Assembly: GCF_030070105.1 (NCBI RefSeq)
Contig: NZ_JASJOO010000003.1
Location: forward strand, 1-43,050
Direction of reading: 5' to 3'
DNA from: Bermanella sp. WJH001
GTDB taxonomy: Bacteria; Pseudomonadota; Gammaproteobacteria; Pseudomonadales; Oceanobacteraceae
Length of the DNA: 43,050 bases
Shown: piece by piece, positions 26,218 through 36,303 of the stretch
Layout of the letters: each line of letters begins with the position of its first letter
Position numbering within the stretch: position 1 is the first letter of the stretch
The notes under the pieces: model-generated
Told to the model about the DNA's origin: nothing
What the model saw: the letters and a program-made list of their open reading frames with translations, nothing else
Databases searched by the model: none
Position numbers and translations under genes: made by a program

Positions 26218-28338
26218 ATGTATCGTCACATTGCCCTAATTTGCAGTCTTTGCGCATGTGAGCTTATCCACGCGGATGACTTATTCGATTTAAGTCTCGA
26301 AGAGTTGCAAAGCATCAAAATCGAAGTTGCGTCGCTATTTGAAGACAGCGCACTCGATGTGGCCTCTTCTACCGCGGTTTTGCACAGAAAAGACTGGCAA
26401 CAGCGCGGTGCCAGTACTTTAGGGCAAGCTTTAGAAGCCGTGCCTTCTGTGGCTGCAAACACCACATGGGGCGGCAGTGAAGTGCTTGCTATTCGGGGCT
26501 ATGCCACTGAACTATCCGTTCGCGGCATTGCATACACCATGAACGGTATTCCCCTTGGCTCTTATACCTATGCCAACACTGGCTATTCCATTCCTCGTAT
26601 GCCCTTGCCGCTGATACAACAGGTCGAAATGATAAGGGGCCCCGGATCGGCTATTTACGGTAACGATGCCTTTCATGGGGTTCTGTCGTTTGAGTTAGCG
26701 AATGCACCGATTTCTCAGTCAACCGGCTATACCCAACTTGGGGTGAATAATCAGCAATTAGGTTTCTTAAACAGTTTTTTTAATGGGCAGTGGCAAGTTC
26801 ATTCGGGTATCGCCTATGAGCAAGATGGCCCATATAACCAAGCCTATGATTATACCGACCCTAATTCAGGGGATTCTCTTTCCAGTGAGCGTGAGCAATC
26901 ACTTAAAAATATCAGTGCGTATTTAACCGCTGATTATGGCAATATCAGCGAGCAAGGTAAGTGGTCATCTTTATTATTTTATAATGAGTTAAATGCTGAC
27001 GGCTTTACGGGTATTGGCCGTCAGTTCTTCTTGCCATTGGCTGCAGCCTTTGACCTAGATAGCACAAGTTTATCCACCTTTACTGATATAACCGATACGG
27101 ACTCTCAATTTCTACTAACTGGGTTAAGTCACGAAATATTATTGGATAATCAAATACAAATTAAAAACCAAGTGTATTTTTGGCAAAGTGAACACTTATG
27201 GACATTTGATAATCGCGGCTACCCAGACACACTCACCACACTGACTAATGTCACGTTACCTTGTAAAACCAATGAAAATAGCCTTTCGCCAAATCCTTTG
27301 TATTGCCAACATATTCGCACCCAACAAGATGATGAACAGCGCATTGGTTATCAAGTACAAGTCAAACAAAAAGAAAATGCGTTTAACACCCAGTGGGTAA
27401 TCGGCGCAGGTTATGACGAAATTAAAATCACAGACAGCCGCTTTGAAAGGCGCGATCTGAATGGCAATTTAATGATCGGTTATGACAATGCTTTTAAAAA
27501 TGATGAGCGTTTTTTAAGCCATGTATTTGCCCAAGCGCGTACTGGCTTCAATGACAACACATGGCTGCTTAGTTATGGCATACGCTGGGACAGTTATAGC
27601 GATGCAGACGAACATGCCTCCCCTAGAATCGGTTTAGTGCATAAAATTAATGATAACTGGCGTCAAAAATGGTTATACGGCCATGCATATCGCGCCCCCA
27701 CCGCACTGGAGCTAAAAGGTTCTAGTTCGTCGGTGTTAGGCAATACCGACTTAAAACCTGAGATCATCGACACCTACGAGTACGTTATTATGTACCATCA
27801 ACCCAACTTCCAATTAGAAGGGGTTGTATTTGCGAGTGAATGGCAAGATGCCATTGCATTAGTGCCAGTACCTGAGGTTAGCAGTACTAACCAATACCAA
27901 AATATAAAAAATAATCATGCACAAGGGTTAGAGCTCACAGTAAGCACACTCATACATGATTGGTTTGTCAAAGGTAATGCAAGCTATGTAGAAAGCGAGA
28001 ATAAAAGTGACAATATTGATTACCAAGCATTTCCTAAGATCATGTTCAGTTTAAATAGCGAGTATCAATGGAGCCCGTCATCACGCTTTGGCCTGTGGTA
28101 TCGCCACATGCAAGATTATGCGCTAGGCGATGATACTCAGTTATTCACAGACACTGATGAAACCTACCAGCGTGTTGATCTATACGCATCACATAAACTT
28201 TCAAGTGACACCACGTTAGGTGCTAACGTATACAACCTTCTTGATAGCTCATTGCCCATTCCTTCTTATTATGGTTCTGAAGGCGGCCTAGAAGACAGAG
28301 GCCGTGAAATCAATCTATATTTAGAGCAGCGTTTTTAA
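26218..28338 (+). CDS. TonB-dependent outer-membrane receptor
   Basis: About 706 residues from ATG 26218, with a signal peptide (MYRHIALICSLCACELIHA), a plug domain (about 45-160, with LGQALEAVPSV, VLAIRGY and VEMIRGPGSAIYGNDAFHGV) and a 22-strand barrel ending in an aromatic C-terminus (INLYLEQRF). The N-terminus LFDLSLEELQSI belongs to a receptor subgroup often annotated as vitamin B12-like, but the substrate is not readable. An in-frame ATG at 26209 adds three residues. The ribosome site is weak. It should draw energy from a TonB such as that encoded at 10007. Confidence 0.9.
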   Translation: MYRHIALICSLCACELIHADDLFDLSLEELQSIKIEVASLFEDSALDVASSTAVLHRKDWQQRGASTLGQALEAVPSVAANTTWGGSEVLAIRGYATELSVRGIAYTMNGIPLGSYTYANTGYSIPRMPLPLIQQVEMIRGPGSAIYGNDAFHGVLSFELANAPISQSTGYTQLGVNNQQLGFLNSFFNGQWQVHSGIAYEQDGPYNQAYDYTDPNSGDSLSSEREQSLKNISAYLTADYGNISEQGKWSSLLFYNELNADGFTGIGRQFFLPLAAAFDLDSTSLSTFTDITDTDSQFLLTGLSHEILLDNQIQIKNQVYFWQSEHLWTFDNRGYPDTLTTLTNVTLPCKTNENSLSPNPLYCQHIRTQQDDEQRIGYQVQVKQKENAFNTQWVIGAGYDEIKITDSRFERRDLNGNLMIGYDNAFKNDERFLSHVFAQARTGFNDNTWLLSYGIRWDSYSDADEHASPRIGLVHKINDNWRQKWLYGHAYRAPTALELKGSSSSVLGNTDLKPEIIDTYEYVIMYHQPNFQLEGVVFASEWQDAIALVPVPEVSSTNQYQNIKNNHAQGLELTVSTLIHDWFVKGNASYVESENKSDNIDYQAFPKIMFSLNSEYQWSPSSRFGLWYRHMQDYALGDDTQLFTDTDETYQRVDLYASHKLSSDTTLGANVYNLLDSSLPIPSYYGSEGGLEDRGREINLYLEQRF

Positions 28339-28416
28339 CCCTTCATTCTTTTTTCTGATGTGATTCAAGGCAATAACTGGCATATTGCCTTCATTCTTTT
28401 TCAAAACTGCGTGATC

Positions 28417-30357
28417 ATGGATAACCTAACTCTCTTACTCAAGCAAACATTTGGCTTTGATGGCTTTCGCGATGGTCAGCAACAAACGGTCTCCCAGTTA
28501 TTACATGGGCAAAGCTCCCTTGCAATTTTCCCTACTGGTTCAGGAAAGTCCCTGTGTTATCAACTAACCGCCCTACAACTGCCCCACTTAACATTGGTTG
28601 TATCGCCTTTATTAGCATTAATGAAAGATCAAATTGATTTTTTAAAATCAAAAAATATTGCAGCGGCCAGTCTTGATTCCATTTTAAGCAGTGATGAATA
28701 TCGTCAGGTGATGCAGGATGTGCGACAGGGCACTATAAAAATTTTAATGATCAGTGTTGAACGATTTAAAAATGAGCGTTTCCGTGAATTCATCAATAGC
28801 GTAGCCATATCCATGTTGGTTGTAGATGAAGCACACTGTATTTCAGAGTGGGGGCATAATTTTCGCCCTGATTATTTAAAGTTACCGAGTTATCAAAAAT
28901 CTCTCAATATTCCACTAACGCTTTTATTAACCGCCACTGCAACAAAAAAAGTAAAGCTCGACATGGCTGAAAAATTTAATATTCAGCCTCAGCACATTGT
29001 ACAAACTGGATTTTATCGAAAAAATTTAGACTTAAGTGTGCTCCCAATTAAAGAGCAGGATAAAAATCAGGCTCTCGTAAATGCCATCAAACAGCAAGTT
29101 GGCGCTGGTATTGTATACGTGACGTTACAACATACGGCGGAAAAAGTAGCTGCATACTTAAATCAAGCAGGCATTATTGCCTCAGCTTATCATGCGGGCT
29201 TTGATAGCGAAAAACGCCAAAATATCCAAGCCAACTTCATGGCTGACAAAGTACAGGTGATTGTCGCCACCATTGCATTTGGTATGGGCATAGATAAAAG
29301 TAATATTCGGTTTGTCATGCACTATGACTTACCAAAATCCATTGAGAACTACAGTCAAGAAATCGGCCGCGCAGGTCGAGATGGTCATGCTTCAAAATGC
29401 ATAACCTTTGCAAATTTAGACGGCATAAACACGGTTGAAAATTTTGTCTACGCCGACACACCAGAGCACGTATCCATTGAAACCTTACTTTCTCACATAA
29501 TAGAGAATACGAACCACAAACAGTGGGAGATGCAGACACTATCCCTGTCTAAAACCACCAATATCAGAGCCCTGCCCCTGAAAACGCTGTTGGTTCAACT
29601 TGAGATACTAGGAGCCATTGAACCTGCCTACAGCTATTACGCAGAATATCGCTTTAAATTATTAGCGGATAAAACCACCCTTCTTAATCAGTTTGATGAG
29701 CGCAGACAAGCGTTTTTACAACAAGTATTTCACCACACAAAATTCAACAAGTTATGGGCTGTACCTGATTTAAGTGCCTGTTATGAACAATCCAAGCTTG
29801 AGCGCAGTCGAATACTCGCGGCACTGGAATACCTGCATGATAAAAACCTAATCGAACTTGAAAGCAAACAAATGACAGAGGTTTACCATGTCAACCTTGA
29901 TAAAATTACACAACCCGATTTAGCAATAAACCTATTTAATTATTTTAAAGACAAAGAAACCAAAGAGATCAAACGCATCGCCGCTTTGGTTCGTTTTTTT
30001 GAATTAGATAAGTGTCTCAGCAACATGCTGTCTCGTTATTTTGATGATCAAGCTTCACCGCTGCAGTGTGGTCATTGTTCTGTTTGTCGCGGGAACATTG
30101 CAAAACTTGAGTATTCTCAAACACCGCTCTGGCCTGATAATGACACACTTAAAAGCATTCTCACTAATCTGACTCAACACGTTGCAGGTCTTTCTGATAC
30201 ACCATTAAGTATCGACTCGATATGTCGCTACTTAGCAGGCATGACGACACCTCTGATTACACAATTAAAACTGAAGAAAATTGAAGGGTTTGGTTCATGT
30301 GAGCATCTTCGTTATGAAGAAATCAAGGCAAAAACTGGCTCAATTTTAATGAAATAA
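28417..30357 (+). CDS. RecQ-family ATP-dependent DNA helicase
   Basis: The protein is 646 residues from ATG 28417. Helicase motifs are complete: FRDGQQQ, Walker A PTGSGKS, DEAH box in VVDEAHCISEWGHNFRP, TATA, and motif VI QEIGRAGRDG. A zinc-binding cysteine group lies at the end of the RecQ-C region (KCLSNML ... CGHCSVCRG). No HRDC domain is evident. The frame opens with a GTG at 28360, only 22 bp after the receptor stop, but the family N-terminus matches the later start. Whether it is the main RecQ or a paralogue cannot be said. Confidence 0.92.
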   Translation: MDNLTLLLKQTFGFDGFRDGQQQTVSQLLHGQSSLAIFPTGSGKSLCYQLTALQLPHLTLVVSPLLALMKDQIDFLKSKNIAAASLDSILSSDEYRQVMQDVRQGTIKILMISVERFKNERFREFINSVAISMLVVDEAHCISEWGHNFRPDYLKLPSYQKSLNIPLTLLLTATATKKVKLDMAEKFNIQPQHIVQTGFYRKNLDLSVLPIKEQDKNQALVNAIKQQVGAGIVYVTLQHTAEKVAAYLNQAGIIASAYHAGFDSEKRQNIQANFMADKVQVIVATIAFGMGIDKSNIRFVMHYDLPKSIENYSQEIGRAGRDGHASKCITFANLDGINTVENFVYADTPEHVSIETLLSHIIENTNHKQWEMQTLSLSKTTNIRALPLKTLLVQLEILGAIEPAYSYYAEYRFKLLADKTTLLNQFDERRQAFLQQVFHHTKFNKLWAVPDLSACYEQSKLERSRILAALEYLHDKNLIELESKQMTEVYHVNLDKITQPDLAINLFNYFKDKETKEIKRIAALVRFFELDKCLSNMLSRYFDDQASPLQCGHCSVCRGNIAKLEYSQTPLWPDNDTLKSILTNLTQHVAGLSDTPLSIDSICRYLAGMTTPLITQLKLKKIEGFGSCEHLRYEEIKAKTGSILMK

Positions 30358-30412
30358 AAAAGGGCCTGACAACTCGCATGCCCAAAAAATAAAATTCGAT
30401 TGGTTTCTAACC

Positions 30413-30455
30413 AAAAAACGTCATCCCCGACGCGCGAAGCGCTTTGATCGGGGAT
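30413..30455 (-). terminator. REP-like hairpin acting as candidate terminator for corA-mscS
   Basis: Arms ATCCCCGA (30423-30430) and TCGGGGAT (30448-30455) enclose a second small hairpin, GCGC-GAA-GCGC. On the minus strand the structure is followed by GACGTTTTTT, so it can terminate the leftward mscS transcript. Its style matches the dispersed TCCCCG-type repeats of many gammaproteobacteria. Confidence 0.7.
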
Positions 30456-30520
30456 CAACCTCTACTTTTTAACTTATGGTCCAGCAGTGCTGTTATACCC
30501 TTTGTTAAGACCATCAATAT

Positions 30521-31375
30521 TTATTTTTGTTTAATATGCACATCGCGCTGTGGGAACGGCACTTCAATATTGAACTCTCTAAATGTGTCATCAAGGGCCC
30601 ACAAGTAATCAGAGGTTAACAACGCAGGTCGCTTAACACTTTCGGCTTTTACCCAAACCAGCAAAGAAAAATCCAAACTGCTCTCGCCAAATCCTGTCAT
30701 CAACACTTGAGGGTCACGGCTTTTACCCGTAAGGGTGTGATGAATTTTTAAAGCCGAATCAAGCACACAACGTTTAACCAGTTCTTTATCGGTACCATAG
30801 GCCACTGAAAAAGGTATCCGAAAACGACGTACGTCTTCTTCTAGTGTCCAGTTAGTTACTCTGCCGTTAATAAACTCTGAATTGGGCACCAAAATATCAA
30901 CATTTTCACCGGTACGTATCATAGTTGAACGGATACTGATTTCTTTTACCTCACCAAAAGTGCCTGATTCTAATTCAATAAAGTCACCCATTTTTATTGA
31001 TCTATCAAAAAGAATGATAATGCCACTGACAAAATTATTCACAATATTTTGTAAGCCAAAACCAATACCAACACCTAATGCACCCACCACTATGGCCAGC
31101 TTATCAAAACTAAGGCCTAGAAAGCTGCTTCCCATTAAAAATGCTAACACCAGAATCACATAATGAATTACACGATTGATTGTATATATTTGAGCTTGGT
31201 TATTTTGGCTTCGTTCAGCGTATCGCCCTAAACTTTTACGAATAATACGAGATATCCAATAAGCCGCCAGCATGGTTACAATGGCGGCCATTAACATGCC
31301 AAGGTGCAAAGTATATTCGCCCATGGATAGTATTTTTATCGACAATGTATCTTGAAGAATATCTAAATATTGCAT
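30521..31375 (-). CDS. Small-conductance mechanosensitive channel, MscS family
   Basis: The protein is 284 residues from ATG 31375. Three membrane segments are visible, and the pore-lining TM3 is GALGVGIGFGLQNIVNNFVS with glycine/alanine packing. The beta domain (GDFIELESGTFGEVKEI) and C-terminal cage follow. It releases solutes under hypo-osmotic shock. The ATG overlaps the corA stop (TAATG), implying coupled translation; a GTG nine bases earlier is an alternative start. Confidence 0.92.
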   Translation of the reverse strand: MQYLDILQDTLSIKILSMGEYTLHLGMLMAAIVTMLAAYWISRIIRKSLGRYAERSQNNQAQIYTINRVIHYVILVLAFLMGSSFLGLSFDKLAIVVGALGVGIGFGLQNIVNNFVSGIIILFDRSIKMGDFIELESGTFGEVKEISIRSTMIRTGENVDILVPNSEFINGRVTNWTLEEDVRRFRIPFSVAYGTDKELVKRCVLDSALKIHHTLTGKSRDPQVLMTGFGESSLDFSLLVWVKAESVKRPALLTSDYLWALDDTFREFNIEVPFPQRDVHIKQK

Positions 31376-32331
31376 TACAACCACTTTTTAAAACGGAACA
31401 AACTAATTAGCGATACGCTAAGGGTTAACATAAAACCAACCACCATAAAGTAGCCGTACTTAAATTTAAGTTCAGGAATGTATTCAAAATTCATCCCATA
31501 TAGGCCAACAATAAAACTTAACGGTACAAACACTGCCGTAATCACCGTGAGTACGCGCATGGTGCCGTTTAATTTATGGGAGGCCATTGACAACATACTG
31601 TCTAATAAGTCGCCGGTTAGTTCGTAGTACATTTGGCTTAAACTACTTAAACGTTCATTTTTATCTAACACATCATGCAGGTGATACGAAATTTCATTAT
31701 CACTATTTAATTCTTTATAGATATCACCCAAAGCCATAGATGATTTTTCATGGTAACTAAAGATCCGTTTTAGGCGACGTAATCGTGTTCGATAACTGGT
31801 CAGCTCCATCAAAACTTCATCAGATAATGCTGCCTGCAAATCATCTTCAATTTCAGATAATGTATTTTCAAATTCCAACATGACCTCAAGATAACGACTG
31901 GCCATGGTATTTAAGATACGAGAGACCAGCAAAATGGGGGCACGACTTAGGTAATCTTGGGTTTGGCTGTTTTTCCACCAAGCATTGACACTTAAAGAGT
32001 CAGTATGATGAAAGGTGATAACAAACTGCTGCCCAATAAAGAACGAAATCTGTACATGTTCAAAGGTTAAATCGGCATCAAAAACCTTAATACCACGCTG
32101 CAATAAATAGATATAGTTTTCAAACCGTTCAACCTTCGGCGGATGACGCTTACGCTGGGCATCCGATAGGCTTAAGTCGTGCAAGTCGAATTGTGTACAA
32201 ATATTATCCGGGATCAGGTTGCCACAAATATCAACCCAAACGCGATGCCCTGCACTCGCATCATATTGCGCCAACAACTCGGGGCCGCCACTGCTTAAGT
32301 GACCATCTTTGACTAAATTAACTCTTACCAT
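31375..32331 (-). CDS. CorA-family divalent cation transporter
   Basis: A 318-residue protein with a large N-terminal cytoplasmic domain, a long stalk helix and two C-terminal membrane helices separated by the signature loop YGMN (VGLYGMNFEYIPEL). Mg2+ (or Co2+/Zn2+ in ZntB-like members) is the expected ion. Start ATG 32331 is preferred over a TTG six bases earlier; AGG lies 7 bases upstream. It is coupled to mscS. Confidence 0.9.
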   Translation of the reverse strand: MVRVNLVKDGHLSSGGPELLAQYDASAGHRVWVDICGNLIPDNICTQFDLHDLSLSDAQRKRHPPKVERFENYIYLLQRGIKVFDADLTFEHVQISFFIGQQFVITFHHTDSLSVNAWWKNSQTQDYLSRAPILLVSRILNTMASRYLEVMLEFENTLSEIEDDLQAALSDEVLMELTSYRTRLRRLKRIFSYHEKSSMALGDIYKELNSDNEISYHLHDVLDKNERLSSLSQMYYELTGDLLDSMLSMASHKLNGTMRVLTVITAVFVPLSFIVGLYGMNFEYIPELKFKYGYFMVVGFMLTLSVSLISLFRFKKWL

Positions 32332-32468
32332 TATCAAACCTATATATACACGCTTACAATGCAGTATAGTGCCTCAAGACATTACACGAATACATTTTTT
32401 TAAATCGTATATTCACTAACCACCTAGGCTGTGGCTATGACTTGCGATTCAACCGTTTAAGGAGCGTT

Positions 32469-32921
32469 ATGAGAATTTGGGTAGACGCTGATGCCTGTCC
32501 GGTAGTGATTAAAGAGATTCTATTTAAAGCCGCAAATCGTACGCAAATTGAAACAACGTTATTAGCAAACCACTACATGTCGGTTTTAAAATCGCCATAC
32601 ATTCACTTTGTGCAAGTTAGCCAAGGTTTTGATGAGGCTGATAATGAAATTGTCGAGCGCTGTCAAAGTGGGGATCTGGTCATCACCAGTGATATTCCAT
32701 TAGCGGCGGATGTCATCGCCAAAGGTGGGCAAGCGTTAAGCCCTCGTGGCGAACTGTTTACTAAAGAAAACATTAAAAGTCTATTGGGCATGCGTGACTT
32801 TATGGACACCATGCGCTCAAGTGGCGAACACACGGGCGGGCCTGCGCCGATGAACCAGAACGACCGTCAGCAATTTGCTAACCAACTGGATAAAATCATC
32901 AGCCGCTTTCAACGCCGCTAA
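32469..32921 (+). CDS. YaiI/YqxD family protein (DUF188, PIN-like)
   Basis: This 150-residue protein begins [18 protein letters not shown], the family signature, and has ITSDIPLA and the C-terminal TGGPAP motif. AAGGAG lies 4 bases before ATG 32469; the nine-codon upstream extension is not supported. The fold is PIN-like with conserved aspartates, but the biological role of the family is not established. Confidence 0.9.
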   Translation: MRIWVDADACPVVIKEILFKAANRTQIETTLLANHYMSVLKSPYIHFVQVSQGFDEADNEIVERCQSGDLVITSDIPLAADVIAKGGQALSPRGELFTKENIKSLLGMRDFMDTMRSSGEHTGGPAPMNQNDRQQFANQLDKIISRFQRR

Positions 32922-32934
32922 TTTTTATTCACAT

Positions 32935-32970
32935 AAAAAAGCCCGAAGCATTTCGGCTTCGGGCATTTTT
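32935..32970. terminator. Bidirectional intrinsic terminator
   Basis: A 9-bp stem, GCCCGAAGC / GCTTCGGGC (32941-32964), is flanked by AAAAAA on the left and ATTTTT on the right. It serves both the yaiI-type gene (rightward) and the lipoprotein gene (leftward). Confidence 0.92.
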
Positions 32971-33000
32971 ATTATTATTTTTACGTTTATGTTGTAATTA

Positions 33001-34854
33001 TTAATTTACATTGATTTGATAAACCGAAGTCGTACCTGATACCTCATTACCCACTGCAATAAAATGTTTGTTATCACGGGTAAAATACTCAATTGATTCG
33101 GGCCCAAGGTCACCCGCTGCCACGTTATACTCTGCGTTATCACAATCTGTTCCATCTACTTGCGTACAGATATCTGCTGTAAAATCACGATTATTAACAT
33201 AAGTTAAAAACGTCGCTTTACTAGGTGTCGTAACATCATAAGCGGCAATGCCCCCTTGACGTTCTAAACCAATAAACGCAATGTGTTTATCTAGGATTTG
33301 AGCAACTTCTATGGCCTCAGGTTCCACACCTTTATCATCCGAACGATCATCGTTATCTTGATTATCATTACTGGTATTAAAGTGGCTAGTGGTATTGGCT
33401 TGTTTAGATAATTCATCACCTGAGTCAAATACTTGTTCACCATTCATATCCCAAATTGAAAATGAACGAGCACCATAGGTATATACATTTTCATTGGCGG
33501 CCACATCTTCATGATCCGCTACCACCTTGATGCGCCCTAATGTGTTTTTGTTTTCAATGGTGCCATCTTCACCATAAACCGCTTTGTTCATAAGTGGATG
33601 ATCTATATGTACGTTAAGATCTTTACCGCGCGCTTCATCTGTATACGAAATACAATCTTCTACTTCATTAACGTATTTAGTCGCATCTTCATCATCGCCG
33701 CCTACTTGGTACTCTTTGCCGTCCCACTCATGATTTGCGTTATCACAGGTTTCTTGTGTTGTTTCATAGATATACTCACGACCATCCCCTTCGTTTGCGC
33801 TTAACACAAAATCTTGCCCGTCGACACTAAACGAAGCCAAGCTATCTGGCATGTAATAACCCACCAGCTGAGGGTAACTGGCATAACTCAGTACTTCATC
33901 TTTGTTGGTGACGTCTAACTGATAACCTTGGCCACCATCGGCAACACTGGCCCAGCTTTTAACCCCTAGACCTTTTATTGACTCTATTAATGCTGTTGCA
34001 ATATCAATTACGGCAAAGGCATTGTTTTCTTGTAATGCAACCACGGCTTTATTGTTGGATGTTATAGCAATGTATTCCGGCTCTAAGTCTTGTGAAACAC
34101 TGGCACCATGTGGCGCTGGTAAACGCACATTTTGCAATTCCCCATGACGTGACTGGCCAGCATCAAATGCATTAAAGTTAATTTGCGTGACCACTGCTTT
34201 TTCATCTGTGTTACCCGCTGACATATTAATTAAGGTCACTGAGCCTTCTGGGTCATGACTGTAATCACCATTAGGCTCACCTTCATTGGCAGCAATAATA
34301 TAATGGCCATCATCTGTCATGGTTACCATGTCAGGTAAAGCGCCTGCGGAAAAAGTGTTAATAAGTGACAGATCGCTACTTTTATAAAGTGCAATAATGC
34401 CGTTATCTTGTTTTGTTGCGTTCTCAATGGCCACTGCAACCAAACCATTTTTAGCCACGACCGAATTGGCAGCACCAATGGTGATACCCGCATCGGTTGC
34501 CGCTGATTGCAAATTAATGGTGCTGTGTTTAACGGGTTTGCCTTGTGCATCAAACGTTAACACATCAACACTTTTATCTTGTGCATTGACCACATACAAA
34601 CGGTCGGTGGTTTGATCGTAAGAGACTATTTCAGCTGAAGAGGTATCAAATTCATTACCCGACACATAAGTGCCAACCAGTTCGAGGGTTAAATTTGAAA
34701 AAGTCGCAGGGGTTTTATCATCAACACTCGGCTGATCAACAGATGGTGTATCCATCACAGGCTCTTTACTGCTCTGATTATTATTACTGCTACCGCAACC
34801 GGTTAGTGCCGCCAAACCCGCCGCTAACATTAGGCTCATTAAAGTTGGTTTCAT
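33001..34854 (-). CDS. Choice-of-anchor I family lipoprotein (beta-propeller-like)
   Basis: The 617-residue protein has a lipoprotein signal with lipobox LTGC (Cys20), a low-complexity Ser/Asn/Asp linker, and then repeated blade-like segments (DRLYVVNAQDKSVDVLTF, IIAANEGEPNGDYSHDPEGS, FVLSANEGDGREYIYE). The recurrent ANEGEP/ANEGDG and DLEPEYIA / LGPESIEYF motifs are those of the choice-of-anchor I group, often seen with phosphate-starvation or alkaline-phosphatase-like proteins. Enzyme activity is not evident. Negative charge is high, as in marine surface proteins. A candidate Pho box is upstream. Confidence 0.88.
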   Translation of the reverse strand: MKPTLMSLMLAAGLAALTGCGSSNNNQSSKEPVMDTPSVDQPSVDDKTPATFSNLTLELVGTYVSGNEFDTSSAEIVSYDQTTDRLYVVNAQDKSVDVLTFDAQGKPVKHSTINLQSAATDAGITIGAANSVVAKNGLVAVAIENATKQDNGIIALYKSSDLSLINTFSAGALPDMVTMTDDGHYIIAANEGEPNGDYSHDPEGSVTLINMSAGNTDEKAVVTQINFNAFDAGQSRHGELQNVRLPAPHGASVSQDLEPEYIAITSNNKAVVALQENNAFAVIDIATALIESIKGLGVKSWASVADGGQGYQLDVTNKDEVLSYASYPQLVGYYMPDSLASFSVDGQDFVLSANEGDGREYIYETTQETCDNANHEWDGKEYQVGGDDEDATKYVNEVEDCISYTDEARGKDLNVHIDHPLMNKAVYGEDGTIENKNTLGRIKVVADHEDVAANENVYTYGARSFSIWDMNGEQVFDSGDELSKQANTTSHFNTSNDNQDNDDRSDDKGVEPEAIEVAQILDKHIAFIGLERQGGIAAYDVTTPSKATFLTYVNNRDFTADICTQVDGTDCDNAEYNVAAGDLGPESIEYFTRDNKHFIAVGNEVSGTTSVYQINVN

Positions 34855-34897
34855 AATACTCTCCCCTTTATTTTGCTGGGAAGAGTACGTAAGTTTT

Positions 34898-34915
34898 ATG
34901 AATGATTTTTTACAG
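34898..34915 (-). promoter_or_regulatory. Candidate PhoB box upstream of the choice-of-anchor I lipoprotein
   Basis: The minus strand reads CTGTAAAAAATCATTCAT, 14 of 18 positions matching the CTGTCATAAATCTGTCAT pattern I recall for Pho boxes. It lies 43 bp before the ATG, suitable for an activator replacing a -35 element. No clear -10 confirms it. Confidence 0.35.
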
Positions 34916-34989
34916 GATTATTGCACTTAGAAGTTAAATTCAAGATTCAATTTCAAGAAGGTAACAATCACTTCAAACATTAAATTCAA

Positions 34990-36165
34990 TCAGGCAATGA
35001 CTTTATGTTGTTTTAACTGCTCTATTTCCAGTGGACTAAAGCCTAGGTCCTTTAATATGTTTTGTGTGTGCGCGCCTATTTTTCCACCGGTATTTTGTAT
35101 GCCGTGATCTTTCATAATGGGATTGGTGAGTTGTTTAATCTCTTTTTCATTAACATGAGCGGCTTTTACCCATTGACGCTCTTGTGCTTGAGCACTGCAT
35201 GCCGCTTCTGCAAATGAAAGCACGGGTTCAACACAGCAATCTAATGTTTCAAATACTTGGCACCAGTGTTTAAAGTCATGCTGTAAAAATGCATCGCGCA
35301 TAACATCTTTAAACTCAGCTACCTCATCTGATTTTTGGCTACCGGCTTTGCCTATGTGTTGTTGTATATTAAGTGTTTGGCAAAGCTGCATTAAAAATGG
35401 CGGCTCTAACGAACCCACACTCATGTAACGGCCATCACTGGTTTCATAATAATCATAAAAACTGCCGCCGTTTAACATGGTGCTTTCGGCCTGCGGTTCG
35501 ATTTGCCCCCCTAAATAACCAGAAGCAAACATGGCGTTTAGGCTAAATGCACAATCTGTCATGCTGATATCCACATGCTGGCCAAGGCCTGTGTGTTCAC
35601 GCTCAATTACCGCAGCCAAAATTCCCATCACCGCATGATGGGAGCCACCCGCAATATCTGCAATCTGCACCCCTTGAGGCACGGGCTTTTCACCTTGGCG
35701 GCGCGAGTAATCTGCCACACCGGATAACGCTAAATAATTAATATCGTGCCCGGCGCGATCTTTAAGCGGGCCAGTTTGACCATACCCCGTAATTGAGCAA
35801 TATATGACCCTTGGATTAATCTCTCGCAGCTGCTCAAAACCTAAACCCAAGCGCTGCATTACCCCTGGGCGAAATTGCTCTAAAACAATATCGTATTTAT
35901 CTAACAATTTTTTAACGATATCCAAGGCCGCTGGTTGTTTTAAATCAAGGGCTATCGCTTGTTTGTTACGGTTTAAATAACTGTGGGCGGCACTTTGCCC
36001 TGAGGCATCTAACGGCGGTAACGCCCTAACCAAGTCGGGTCGAGTTGGGCTTTCGATGCGCAGCACATTGGCCCCCATATCCGCCAGCATCAAACTGGCG
36101 TAGGGCCCTGGCAATAAGGTGGAAAAATCTAGAATATTCAGCTGGCTTAGGGCTTGGCTCGACAT
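34990..36165 (-). CDS. Alpha-methylacyl-CoA racemase (CaiB/BaiF family)
   Basis: The protein is 391 residues. It interconverts R and S 2-methylacyl-CoAs so that branched chains can be oxidised by S-specific acyl-CoA dehydrogenases. Compared with the M. tuberculosis enzyme (His126, Asp156, Glu241), the residues His140 (AGHDINYLALSG), Asp170 (IADIAGG) and Glu254 (SVGSLEPPF) fit in order and context. The segment FYDYYETSDGRYMSVGSLEP separates racemases from CoA transferases. It is divergent from an AraC regulator and near an acyl-CoA dehydrogenase. Confidence 0.92.
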   Translation of the reverse strand: MSSQALSQLNILDFSTLLPGPYASLMLADMGANVLRIESPTRPDLVRALPPLDASGQSAAHSYLNRNKQAIALDLKQPAALDIVKKLLDKYDIVLEQFRPGVMQRLGLGFEQLREINPRVIYCSITGYGQTGPLKDRAGHDINYLALSGVADYSRRQGEKPVPQGVQIADIAGGSHHAVMGILAAVIEREHTGLGQHVDISMTDCAFSLNAMFASGYLGGQIEPQAESTMLNGGSFYDYYETSDGRYMSVGSLEPPFLMQLCQTLNIQQHIGKAGSQKSDEVAEFKDVMRDAFLQHDFKHWCQVFETLDCCVEPVLSFAEAACSAQAQERQWVKAAHVNEKEIKQLTNPIMKDHGIQNTGGKIGAHTQNILKDLGFSPLEIEQLKQHKVIA

Positions 36166-36303
36166 GGTCTGTGCTCATTTTTTATTATTATGGCTCACCA
36201 TATCAGGCTCTATGGCGCCGGCCTATACCAAGAGCGATCAGAAAAATTGGCCAAAGCCATCAGCCGCTCGTTGGCGAAAAGCTTCTAATGAGTTGCACAA
36301 ATG

